DNA from: Escarpia spicata
Lineage: Eukaryota; Annelida; Polychaeta; Sabellida; Siboglinidae
Direction: 5' to 3'
NCBI GenBank assembly: GCA_963995525.1
Contig: OZ023206.1
Coordinates: forward strand, 5,962,041-6,026,040
Length of the DNA stretch: 64,000 nt
Below the pieces are notes generated by a model. That model did not search any database and had not been told where the DNA came from. It worked only from the letters and a program-made list of their open reading frames with translations. Positions 10,653-21,180 of this stretch are shown piece after piece (position 1 is the stretch's first letter; every line of letters begins with the position of its first letter). Made by a program: the position numbers and the translations under genes.

Positions 10653-13600
10653 CAACGTTATATAAAATATTGCATTTTTACGCAGCCAAAACAGAAATTG
10701 ACTTCCGGTGACGATACGATACGTTTCATCTACAAAGGTGCGACATATGTGGTCATGATTAATCCGTTCACGTCGTAACTACCGCCTCCATGTTCACACA
10801 CCGCTTCTATATCGAACACGTCATTATTGTCAGAGACGAAGAGATCATTTGTGCAGAACGCACTGTTAATAGTATTGTAGCTGTGGATAACATTATCTTT
10901 CGTGTATCTACATTCCCGGCTTTACATAAAATGTTCAACAATAAACTACGACATGGAGAAATTACCAGCCGTCACTGCTGCACACTCACCGCACCGAACC
11001 ATGTCAACGAGGTCTGCCCGTTTTATATCGACACAAGCTCCGCTGAGTTCATCGTACATGATGCTAGGTTTCCCTACATTCTTTCTCGAATCTACCCAGG
11101 CTTCCAAAATGGCGAATGAGTTGGTCACTGCATCGTCGGAGTCACGCATGATGTCTCGGACTGAAGACGGTTTAATCTTGAGGAATACTCCCAGCTGAAG
11201 CTGCTCAGTCGACGTTATGTTTTGTTGCGCAAGTTTCATGAGGAATGTAAAGTCAATAATTTCTAGAAAGACAAATGCAGCAGTGTATGCAATAAAGTAT
11301 TGCGATTGTTTTTTGAAATCATAAAACAGTGACATGGACACAATGAAGCTGCTTTCATACATATTTGCTACAAACGAAATACTTTAAGATGGACTGTCAT
11401 TGCCTAAGTCTGCATAGTTCCATAACTTCAGCATACCTGCATAATGGGGATAGATTAAAACTGAAACATATCTAAGTAAAAATATAACTATACACCTTAT
11501 TATGATGTCACAACAAAAGTGTTGTACATACAAATATAATTATACCCATTATTATGATGGCACAACAAAAGTGTTGTACATACAAATATAATTATACTCA
11601 TTATTATGATGTCACAACAAAAGTGTTGTACATACAAATATAATTATACCCATTATTATGATGTCACAACAAAAGTGTTGTACATACAAATATAATTATA
11701 ACCATTATTATGATGTCACAACAAAAGTGTTGTACATACAAATATAATTATACTCATTATTATGATGTCACAACAAAAGTGTTGTACATACAAATATAAT
11801 TATACCCATTATTATGATGGCACAACAAAAGTGTTGTACATACAAATATAATTATACTCATTATTATGATGTCACAACAAAAGTGTTGTACATACAAATA
11901 TAATTATACCCATTATTATGATGTCACAACAAAAGTGTTGTACATACAAATATAATTATAACCATTATTATGATGTCACAACAAAAGTGTTGTACATACA
12001 AATATAATTATACTCATTATTATGATGTCACAACAAAAGTGTTGTACATACAAATATAATTATAACCATTATTATGATGTCACAACAAAAGTGTTGTACA
12101 TACAAATATAATTATACCCATTATTATGATGGTACAACAAAAGTGCTGTACATACAAATATAATTATACTCATTATTATGATGTCACAACAAAAGTGTTG
12201 TACATACAAATATAATTATACCCATTATTATGATGTCACAACAAAAGTGTTGTACATACAAATATAATTATAACCATTATTATGATGTCACAACAAAAGT
12301 GTTGTACATACAAATATAATTATACCCATTATTATGATGTCACAACAAAAGTGTTGTACATACAAATATAATTATAACCATTATTATGATGTCACAACAA
12401 AAGTGTTGTACATACAAATATAATTATACCCATTATTATGATGTCACAACAAAAGTGTTGTACATACAAATATAATTATACCCATTATTATGACGTCACA
12501 ACAAAAGTGTTGTACATACAAATATAATTATAACCATTATTATGATGTCACAACAAAAGTGTTGTACATACAAATATAATTATACCCATTATTATGATGG
12601 TACAACAAAAGTGCTGTACATACAAATATAATTATACTCATTATTGTGATGGCACAACAAAAGTGTTGTACATACAAATATAATTATACCCATTATTATG
12701 ATGGCACAACAAAAGTGTTGTACATACAAATATAATTATACTCATTATTATGATGTCACAACAAAAGTGTTGTACATACAAATATAATTATACCCATTAT
12801 TATGATGGTACAACAAAAATGCTGTACATACAAATATAATTATACTCATTATTATGATGGCACAACAAAAGTGTTGTACATACAAATATAATTATACTCA
12901 TTATTATGATGTCACAACAAAAGTGTTGTACATACAAATATAATTATACCCATTATTATGATGGCACAACAAAAGTGTTGTACATACAAATATAATTATA
13001 ACCATTATTATGATGTCACAACAAAAGTGTTGTACATACAAATATAATTATACTCATTATTATGATGTCACAACAAAAGTGTTGTACATACAAATATAAT
13101 TATACCCATTATTATTATGGTACAACAAAAGTGTTGTACATACAAATATAATTATACTCATTATTATGATGGCACAACAAGTGTTGTACATACAAATATA
13201 ATTATACCCATTATTATGATGGCACAACAAAAGTGTTGTACATACAAATATAATTATACTCATTATTATGATGTCACAACAAAAGTGTTGTACATACAAA
13301 TATAATTATACCCATTATTATGATGGTACAACAAAAGTGCTGTACATACAAATATAATTATACTCATTATTATGATGTCACAACAAAAGTGTTGTACATA
13401 CAAATATAATTATACCCATTATTATGATGTCACAACAAAAGTGCTATACATACAACTATAATCATACCCATTATTATGATGGCACAACAAAAGTGTTGTA
13501 CATACAAATATAATTATACCCATTATTATGACGTCACAACAAAAGTGCTATACATACAAATATAATTATACCCATTATTATGATGTCACAACAAAAGTGC

Positions 13601-13856
13601 TATACATACAAATATAATTATAGCCATTATTATGATGGCACAACAAAAGTGCTATACATACAAACAATTAAAGCGAAGATTTGAAAGTATTATTTTTCTC
13701 GCATCATATTTTTAACAAATGTTTGAAAAATACAGGTCTTTAACATGACTGAAATCTAGAAAACTGGCGTATAGCAATACGGTAATTACCTCTTGTTGGC
13801 ATCCCTTCACCAGCGCGGGCAGTGGCGCCACCTGTGGGTCTCCTTGATTGAGCCAT
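7872..13856 (-). CDS. Death-domain plus coiled-coil protein, six coding exons (spliced model, about 337 aa)
   Basis: I assembled this from splice sites. CDS parts on the - strand are 13856-13790, 11262-10990, 10539-10465, 10137-9805, 9069-9022 and 8089-7872. All five introns are GT-AG and all are phase 1, so the frame is continuous from ATG (13856) to TGA (7874-7872). Residues about 28-108 form a six-helix death-like domain (QLQLGVFLKIKPSSV, SFAILEAWVDSRKN, ADLVDMV). Residues about 114-235 are a coiled coil with seven-residue repeats LQKTQTE. The C-terminus (266-337) is helical and of unknown family. Death-fold proteins usually act as cytoplasmic adaptors in apoptotic or innate immune signalling; that role is inference. 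The last exon also has a consensus donor (AAA then GTGAGT at 7875) overlapping the stop, so the true end may lie farther on. Confidence 0.75.
8170..8375. repeat. AT-rich simple repeats
   Basis: Two (TA)n-type tracts (about 8168-8205 and 8318-8372), self-complementary and able to form hairpins, in intron 5 of the death-domain gene. No other signal is seen. Confidence 0.8.
8573..8970. repeat. 53-bp hairpin-forming tandem repeat (about 8 copies) in intron 5
   Basis: Each 53-bp unit carries a 14-bp inverted repeat: CAGCACAAATAAAC, a spacer of about 16 bp (CTATGCGACTACTTGT), then GTTTATTTGTGCTG. Transitions between copies (TATG/TGTG, TTTATC/TTTATT) are few. In most copies the arms are complementary, so each unit can extrude or be transcribed as a stem-loop. 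The last copy is modified (AAACACATGCGACTACTGC). Confidence 0.9.
9022..9069 (-). CDS. Exon 5 of the death-domain gene (48-nt micro-exon)
   Basis: Acceptor GACTGTTTCAG and donor CCAG|GTACGC flank a 48-nt exon encoding DPTKEMIDALTTAAKP in the phase that exactly joins its neighbours. The exon end (AAAGCCAG|GTACG) resembles that of exon 4 (AAACCAG|GTACG). No domain is recognised. Because it is symmetrical (phase 1-1), it could be skipped without a frameshift. Confidence 0.65.
9185..9440 (-). mobile_element. LINE 3'-end relic in intron 4
   Basis: On the - strand, the translation contains KRALSLGAPKLWNQLPLP (about 9360-9305), the C-terminal signature of CR1/L2/jockey-type LINE ORF2 (…APKLWNxLP). 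It is short, and the frame stops right after the motif. Borders are uncertain. Confidence 0.55.
9539..9676. repeat. 28-bp tandem repeat (5 copies)
   Basis: Unit ATACTTAATCAAGTATTACG plus TCACTAAT, five copies with point variants. Each holds a near-palindrome (TACTTAATCAAGTA) and a TACGTCA or TACATCA core. Located in intron 4 of the death-domain gene. Confidence 0.85.
9805..10137 (-). CDS. Exon 4 of the death-domain gene (heptad-repeat coiled coil)
   Basis: 333 nt, acceptor TTTGTTTCAG|AGCAAATG, donor CCAG|GTACGT. Encodes EQMLLVKVELRQTKEQLEE, then 7-residue repeats of the type LQKTQTE. The repeat is also a 21-bp DNA repeat (about 9865-10040), so copy number is probably variable between alleles without breaking the frame. 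Leu occupies one core position and Thr mostly the other, so this is a weak but long coiled coil, likely for oligomerisation. Confidence 0.8.
10465..10539 (-). CDS. Exon 3 of the death-domain gene (start of coiled coil)
   Basis: 75 nt, acceptor CTGTTTTAG|AGCAAG, donor GAACG|GTACAT. Encodes EQVRHLNERLQKSRETAQSC and a short Asn-rich end, a charged helical segment. Its first bases (AGCAAGTG) resemble the start of exon 4 (AGCAAATG), both giving E-Q, which hints at exon duplication. The donor is weaker than the others. Confidence 0.65.
10572..10655. repeat. (GTAT)n and (TA)n microsatellites
   Basis: Simple repeats in intron 2 of the death-domain gene. No coding potential. Confidence 0.9.
10990..11262 (-). 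CDS. Exon 2 of the death-domain gene (death-like domain)
   Basis: 273 nt, acceptor TTTCTAG|AAATTATTG and donor TGCG|GTGAGT. It codes for nearly the whole death-like domain: IIDFTFLMKLAQQ at the start, QLQLGVFLKIKPSSVRDIM, SFAILEAWVDSRKN and IKRADLVDMVRC at the end. The L.....G.FL spacing, the central ILEAW and the final DLV helix are the features that point to a death fold. A CARD or DED cannot be excluded from eye alone. Confidence 0.8.
11490..13665. repeat. 52-bp satellite array in intron 1 of the death-domain gene (about 42 copies)
   Basis: The unit AAAAGTGTTGTACATACAAA plus a further 32 bp (TATAATTATA, a variable triplet such as CTC, CCC or ACC, then ATTATTATGATGTCACAAC) recurs every 52 bp. 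Variant order is not random: the five-unit string CCC/GGC, CTC/GTC, CCC/GTC, ACC/GTC, CTC/GTC near 11535-11795 is repeated at about 11797-12055, a 260-bp higher-order repeat. Most units contain TGATGTCA, close to a CRE/ATF site. Copies decay toward the right end (13440-13665). Open frames in it are by-products. Confidence 0.95.
13790..13856 (-). CDS. Exon 1 (coding part) of the death-domain gene
   Basis: Starts MAQSRRPTGGATARAGEGMP, 22 codons plus one base, with donor G|GTAATT at 13789. The stretch is more GC-rich than its AT-rich surroundings. A possible acceptor (GACTTACAG, about 13866) a few bases upstream of the ATG suggests an upstream untranslated exon. The N-terminal peptide is Arg/Gly/Ala-rich, with no signal peptide or membrane segment. 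Confidence 0.7.
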
Positions 13857-13869
13857 GTCTAATCTGTAA

Positions 13870-14185
13870 GTCATTCACGTTATATTAACTGTACGATAGT
13901 TGAATACTAATACCCATTTCATTGCTAACTAATCTACGCCCAAGGGTAGCAGTTATCAACTTTTCAGTAGTTTGATCTTTTCTAACTCGTTCCCAAAGTG
14001 GCGCCCTCTGAAGGAAAGTGGTTCACTACTCATGCTCTCAGATAGGAGAAAGATCCTCTAAAAAGCATAGCATATCAAAAACATGTGAGAAAATAATATA
14101 TACATAGTAATAAATCTTTGTTTTCTGCAATACATCGCCAGTTGGGAGACCAGACGCCAATGGTCCAAGGATGGGACTGAAGGTG
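13870..14185. other. Upstream flank of the death-domain gene
   Basis: About 300 bp 5' of the first recognised coding exon (- strand gene). It would contain a promoter or an intron after a 5' UTR exon. I see no clear TATA box in the right orientation. Confidence 0.3.
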
Positions 14186-14192
14186 AAAGTGA

Positions 14193-14405
14193 GTGGACCG
14201 TGGAAAGAGGTGAGTGGACCTCGGCCCATGGAAAGAGGTGAGTGGACCTCGGCCCGTGGAAAGAGGTGAGTGGACCTCGCCCCTAGGAAAGAGCTGAGTG
14301 GACCTCAGCCTGTGGAAAGAGGTGAGTGGACCTCGGCCTGTGGAAAGAGGTGAGTGGACCTCGGCCCGTGGAAAGAGGTGAGTGGACCTCGGCCCGTGGA
14401 AAGAG
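14193..14405. repeat. 28-bp minisatellite, left part
   Basis: Unit GAGGTGAGTGGACCTCGGCC plus CGTGGAAA, about 8 copies, interrupted by a LINE and resumed at 15135. Each unit contains GAG|GTGAGT, a consensus 5' splice-site sequence on the + strand. Confidence 0.9.
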
Positions 14406-15134
14406 TTCGAACAAGATTGCCACCCAGAGAATTTACTCTAGGTGGCAGGTGGACAAGGAAGCCCTTTGGCTTATCGAGAGTCCGTCCCTTTTATCTATGT
14501 GTATCCCGTCCTTCTGAGGTATGTGTCGATTTTATTTTTAAACATATTCATGCTACTAGCACCCACACAATCAGCAGATAATCTGTTCCATTCATTTACA
14601 GTCCTTTGTGAAAATGAGAACTTTCTTATATCTAATCTACATTGCTCCTTTGCTAATGTAACTTCATGTCCTCTAGTCCTTCTATCTTTCTTAACTGAGA
14701 AAAAATATTTCTATCAATATTTTCATAACCATTCATTATTTTAAACACTTCTATCTGATCTATTCTCAATCTCCTGGTCTCTAGTGTTGTTAAGCCGCAT
14801 CTTTTAGGCGTATTTCGTAAAAAAGATCCCTAAGTTTTGGTATCATTTTAGTTGCTCTCCTCTGCACTCTTTCTAACATATCTATGTCCTTCCTGCAATA
14901 TGGCCTCCACGGTTGAATACAATATTCTAAATGAGGCCTAACTATTGTTTTGTACAGCGGTATTATTAGCTCTTTTTCCTTATACGTTATGTTTCGCCTA
15001 ATTAATCCAAGGATTTGATTTCCTTTTGAAGCTGCAATTCCACACTGCTCTGAAACCTTCATATCAGCACTAATGGTTAACCCTAAGTCCTTTTCTTTTA
15101 TAGTAGTACTTAGTACAGTACCCCCATTGTATAT
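14406..15134 (-). mobile_element. 5'-truncated LINE inserted in the 28-bp minisatellite
   Basis: The - strand encodes the C-terminal part of a LINE reverse transcriptase: GLTISADMKVSEQCGIAASK, RRNITYKEKELIIPLYKTIV, RPHLEYCIQPWRPYCRKDID, then LERVQRRATKMIPKLRDL, with frame breaks. The 3' end (14406-14520) starts at ACAAGATTGCCACCCAGAGA. The same LINE family occurs at 41505-42525. The 28-bp repeat is interrupted at GGAAAGAG on one side and resumes with GAGGTGAG on the other, the expected outcome of a truncated LINE landing inside an array. Confidence 0.85.
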
Positions 15135-15280
15135 TCGAGGTGAGTGGACCTCGGCCCCTGGAAAGAGGTGAGTGGACCTCGGCCCCTGGAAAGAGGTGAG
15201 TGGACCTCGGCCCCTGGAAAGAGGTGAGTGGACCTCGGCCCCTGGAAAGAGGTGAGCGGACCTCGGCCCCTGGAAAGTGA
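15135..15280. repeat. 28-bp minisatellite, right part
   Basis: Five copies of the same unit as at 14193-14405 (here mostly GGCCCCTGGAAA). Continuation of the array on the 5' side of the inserted LINE. Confidence 0.9.
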
Positions 15281-15789
15281 TGCACTTAAAACATGTCAAA
15301 GTTAACGTACTAATAATTATTGTATAGAGAGATTGCCAATGGACGTATATACACATATTGCGTTAGCGGTGTACTCAATTGTGCTACGTTGTATTATCAA
15401 ACATAGTTTCATCCATGACGGGTATTATGATGATCTGTCTTGGGCATGAATCACTAGTTCACAATTTGTCATCGATACCAGTCACTCGGAGAACAATCTT
15501 ATCAGTAAAAACTGATTCGACAACAAACACTTAGATTCCAATAGGTTCGTTTTAGACGACTGCACCCAGCACATTAACCACAATGACATAGCTAGCCTAT
15601 TCTTCGTGTGAATATATGTCGGCTACTCCGTGCTGACAGGGATCTACGCTCAATCATCGTGATCTTCTCTTGCGCGTTTTCTAATTGCAGACATTTCTCT
15701 GTAAGATAACACTTATTTACACCAAGATAACACATGATACAACCCGTTGTTGCCGTTGTCTGTAGGGTGTACACAAAACTCTCATTAGT

Positions 15790-16166
15790 TCTAGTTCTAG
15801 TTGTTTCCAGCACTCGGCAACGTTCTATTAACTGACTAGTCTGTATATATTGTGGTTACAGTGATCTTATGAGGTCTCATTCAACTAGTCAGCCTTTTTC
15901 AGAACATTATCGCCAAGCCGACCTTTCTATGCTGGCACTGAGGGTGGTCACTGCCACGGTGCTTGTCGTCCTCAGTGGTTCTTTTACGTCCCAAATTGAG
16001 ACGGGACCGACATTAACGTGATCTCCGAGTCACGAAGGATACACAGTCCCCAATGTTGAGAGCCAGGTTTTTACACCAAATATACCATACCTGCCCGGTT
16101 CGGGTTTCGAACTCGGGGCGCCGGCATGTCAGGCGGATGTGCTAACCACTACACTATCGCGCGCCC
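15790..16166 (-). mobile_element. tRNA-derived SINE, apparently full length
   Basis: On the - strand, 16166 to about 16090 is a tRNA-like head: GCGCGCGATAGTGTAGTGG starts it, with an A-box-like TAGTGTAGTGGTTAGCAC and a B-box-like GAGTTCGAAACCC. These are RNA polymerase III internal promoter elements. The body contains TTTGGGACGTAAAAGAACC (about 15999-15981), then the family-specific region, and the tail ends in short CTAGAA-type repeats (about 15790-15800). A 5'-truncated copy sits at 40606-40835 in opposite orientation. LINE partners would supply the reverse transcriptase. Confidence 0.8.
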
Positions 16167-18095
16167 CCCCATTATAAGTGTCACATGAAAAACGGACATA
16201 TAATAAATAACACAAATACATAACGCAATGACCACATTGACCAGAACATCTACAACCTTCCTGAAAGGCCAAAATGTAATGGTAATAAATCAAAGAGCTG
16301 ACAGTATAACTACTTGTAATAAGAAAAAGAGAATATGGCTTTGTGTTGCCGCCAGCCACTCGCTCTAGTGCAATGCTTGAGCGGCAGGCGAGTGTTTTAT
16401 AAATAGACAAGCGGCGCTGTATGAGTGCGTCGTGGTCGCGGTCGGTTCTGTCAATCGCGCTGCACATTGCTACTGTTCACTTCACACAACCGGTTTGCTG
16501 CACTCAACCGTGACCACTCGCCCGGCCGTACAGTTAGAGGGTGCGGCTGTCACATAAAATGTTATACAACTTACACATCTGCGGATGACCAGTACAATGT
16601 CCTACTCACACACAGCTATTAACACGACATGTCAAGTGAATGAATACAAGTGAAATATTACACAGTTAGTTGTGTACGCCGTGTAACAAGCTCCGTGAAT
16701 AACAATGACTATATTCTGCGCCAACACCACCTACACAGTTAGTCAACCTACTGAAATGCAGTTTCTTCTAACGACGTCTAAATCTGTGAAACCGGCACAA
16801 ACACATTGTCTACTTGGCTGTACACAAGCAACACTTTAGCTGAAATATTGAAAGTACAAGGGACAACAAATGGTGTCATTGAGCTTGCATATTTAAACTC
16901 CCTATTTTGATAAACATGTTGGTGATGTGCGCCTATATGTGTTTAAAGAGACACGCATCGACTGCTGGAATACAATGCTGTAAATCAACAATGAACCGCG
17001 CCTTAGTGTAGACATTGTGAAATGACTGCAAACAATTCTAACGCCACACAGTGTTTCCTACCCGTGTTTGGGCTTGCGGATACCTTCAACGTAACTGGGG
17101 CTAGTTGTCTGTAGCAAAGTACTCGTGATGCGACTCTTAGCGGACGTACACGCGAATATGATCAAACACGTAACACCTGTGTGGTACGGGTGGGGTGTGC
17201 GAAACGTACCCAGTAAGCCAATCACAGAAGAGAACAACAACATGTGATAACGTAAGCCGTCAGTTTGAGAAAACCAGATGCAGTGACGTAGTTAATATCT
17301 GACCGTATATATAGGACATTCTTGAAAACATCCTTTCAGAAGCACTCAGCCGTGTAATATAGGTTGAGCCCTAGTTCTCGCTGCTCAGACCACGTATGAC
17401 TCAGTCCCTTCACTAGACTAGTGACCTGACTGACCTCTCATATCAGCATTGGCACTTCCTTGGTTCCATGATTCTGTATGAGCTTCTAGCATAACACCGC
17501 TCGGTTATGTGTGCGAGTTCACCGAGTCGTATTCACGGTATACACGAGGTGATTGGAACGTACCGTTATCACCATGACAACGAGACTTGTCAGACAGGCG
17601 ATCAGCTGCCAAGCACTACAGAGGGAGGGGGGGGGGTGGCAGGAGAGTCAGAAATGGGGAGACATCCCAGTACTCTACTGAACCAAAACGTGCCTTGTCT
17701 ATTATATCAAAGCAACAATATGCAGCTCGCATTTACCAACACCATTAAGACCAACAATCCATTTCCATACCCAGAGACACGAAGGCAATTAATTGCCGTG
17801 AGACAAGTGAACTGCGTTGAGTTTGGCACCACGTTACCTTACATAAATGCTATCAACAAAATAAACACACTTCCATGTATCTGAGTTGGCCAACAGCTGA
17901 ATAGTGTTGCTGTGTCGACAATGAAAAATATCATTGTTGATAACATACACGGCCTAAGGTAACAACAAAGCCACCGTCTCAATAAGTGATAGCGATAACA
18001 AGACCGCTCGGCTCTGGAACATGGCGTCAACAGTGTTGTTTATCGCTGTTGACAATCTTAGCTTATCCAAAGTGGGTAGGCAAGTGGTGGAACTG
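16167..18095. other. Unclassified region, no supported gene
   Basis: About 1.9 kb without a convincing exon. TATA-like motifs occur at about 16396 (TTTATAAATAG) and 17307 (TATATATAGG) on the + strand, but no coding exon follows in frame. A poly-G tract lies at about 17622-17635. Short open frames here have no recognisable domain. Confidence 0.4.
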
Positions 18096-18099
18096 AGAA

Positions 18100-18750
<651 letters not shown>

Positions 18751-18759
18751 GTGTAAGGT

Positions 18760-20055
18760 AAGTAGTTATACACAATTAATAATTTTCCAAATTTATTTAC
18801 CCATCTTCCAAACAACAAAATACAGCGATTCTTCAAGGAAGACTCGTCAGCCTCCCTAACCTCCTATCATACAAAGTTTTACATACATACATCTCTATCA
18901 TAACATTTCATAGGTACACAAGGATTGACCAGTTCTTCAATCCCATACTATTTCAACAAAAAGATTCTATAACATAATCACCATATAGGCTCAAAGGTTC
19001 AACACCCTACGGCTGTCTGCGTGGCACTCGCAATGTAGAGATGCGAGAACATAATGTTTATAATGAACGATACCACATTTCGTCATCACAGGCAACTTGA
19101 GGATAATTTGTCCCTCAGTTGTTGTGCGAAGTAGTTCTCGCTCGGTTTGTCGGGAATTCCCTCTTCGGGTGTGAATTCTCCATTGTTGCGTAAGCCGTCT
19201 ATTCTCGCACTGTTCTTACATGAGGTGTTACTCGGCGTCTATCGAGTGCACTTTGTCAGACGTCACCCCGCCCCGACACTCCGGTATTTCTTCTACTCAA
19301 TATATGCATGGAGACATTCAACGTCAAAGCCACCACTGGGTAAATACTTCATGTTTGCCAACCGCACATTAATGGTTTCTCTCCACAGAAGAGACCAGAT
19401 TACATTTCTTTGGTCTGTCGGGTTCTGGATTTGTCTGTTCTATTCTATTCTACCTTCAAACCTCAGTACCTCCACCCTATACCTAGCATCATTCATGTGA
19501 TCCCTGCTGATGCTGACTCCATTGTAACAATTCAACACCACCCAACAGGTGATACTCTAAATCAACAAGTATAAAATCTTCATTATAACGACATCCCTAT
19601 ACGCCGTAATATTATCCCATTTAAACTTACGTCCATATCACCATATCTATTCACATGGAACGGCCAATCATGTTATAAATATTATAAGTATGTTATATAT
19701 AATTTTAAGCAGTGCGCCTTTGGACAGCCATCCGTGACGCCTACGCATTTCGTGGACCAGAAGTTTTTGTAGGTCCGATAAAGCAAGTTATCTAATTCGG
19801 TTGGTTGCAATTACCAAGGCTCTTTGTTTCATGATGTGTCTACCAAATACCATTCGGACTTTGTGCCCAGCCTCTACGGGTGTCACTCCGCAATTATCGG
19901 ATACACTACATGCATTGATTGATCAGACCCTTGGGACTATCCGTAACGCGCCCAACTTTACATAGCAAATGAACGAGGGGGCCTTCGCAAACAACATGTG
20001 ATTCAATACGCATTACACGTTCACCACTTTGATGTTGTTCCGCGGGCTGTAAATC
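18760..20055. other. Unclassified region
   Basis: About 1.3 kb with no supported gene. The + strand frame 19147-19500 (117 codons) shows no domain or splice context and is likely chance. Confidence 0.4.
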
Positions 20056-20089
20056 TGTCAGTGCAAATGTATCCCAGCTGATTAATCCA

Positions 20090-21180
20090 CGTGTCATTAA
20101 ACACCGTGAACGAGACATTGCATTGACAATATGTTGTCTTAACGATTGTTCAGTCAAGAACAAAGTTCTGTCGGTGGCAGATTTTGTTACTTCCCAGGAC
20201 ATCGATGTACTGAGATATGGCTAGGAACCCACACTGACATCCTCGCAAGCCAGGGCTGTTTGCCATGCAAAACTATCCCTGGCAGACCTCCTACGCGAAG
20301 TGCGGAAGTTAGATGAGTCAAACTAGTAATTGACTTCGCCAGTCGCGACTGCATCACCCGTGAGAACAATGCAAATACCCGCCCCAATTTTAAGACGGAT
20401 AAACGACTTCTAGGAATCCCAATATATAATGACCCATTCGCTCATTAGCACGAACAGAACAATTGTGTATTCGAATAATTGCTTCTACTTCCTAAACATT
20501 GCATGTAACACGAGCCACGGTTGGTTGAAATTAGTTTTATTATGACCACCTGACCTGCCGAGATCCACTGATCTAGTGAGCGATTTCATAGGCTGAGCTT
20601 AAATTCAGAGTTTCGTAAAGTGATCAGCCAGGAGGTACTGCTGGCTGGCACTGACGTAATCAGCAGCAGCGACCCCTGGCATGCGAGGTTGGACACTGGC
20701 AATAAGGTTATAAACGAACTCGTGCCATCTGGTTACACAACACAACACATCTCTCGACCCAGTTAGAAGCGCGGTGGAGGTGTGGCCGTACTCAACGGTT
20801 TTAAGAACAGTGTGTTTTTTGACGAGTGGAGTTTGTACTTGAACCGCCTTGCTGTTATAAACCAGGAGACCTCAACTTCCACCTTGACAACTTTAACGAT
20901 GCTGATGTGGTACGCTTCAATGGCACGTTGGAAGCTCACGGATAGGTACAACACGTGGTGGGACCCACATACAAGATGGGCCATACCTTTGAGGTTGTCA
21001 TCACCCGGGACATTAGTACCTTGTTTATTGGGATGCCAACAGTTTCTGAGCCATGTCTTGGCGACACAAAGGGTAACCCTTCCGGCGACCATCTGGCTGT
21101 GTGTTTTAGAATTAACTTAACGAAGCCAGTCAGTGTTCACCAGATGGTCACTTTTTGGAAGCTTCGGAACATTTTTTTTG
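20090..21180 (+). mobile_element. LINE endonuclease relic (interrupted)
   Basis: + strand translation shows CLNDCSVKNKVLSVADFVTS followed by QDIDVL (about 20131-20210), the N-terminal APE-endonuclease pattern of CR1/L2-type LINEs. Farther on come VINELVPSGYTTQHISRPS (about 20709-20766), RGGGVAVL, GDLNFHLDNFNDADVVRFNG (about 20869-20928), and, in the frame after 20955, TYKMGH, EVVITRDIS and the …SGDHLAVCF stretch near 21100. Stops, frame shifts and a roughly 350-bp unrelated stretch (20290-20640) mark it as a pseudogene. It ends abruptly at the 21-bp array. Confidence 0.75.

Noticed and set aside
16090..16166. Functional tRNA gene
   Set aside because: The tRNA-like sequence continues into a SINE body with a second genomic copy of that body; the cloverleaf is imperfect.
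16380..17330. TATA-box promoters at about 16396 and 17307
   Set aside because: The motifs fit, but no coding exon or transcript evidence follows; TATA-like strings are common in AT-rich DNA.
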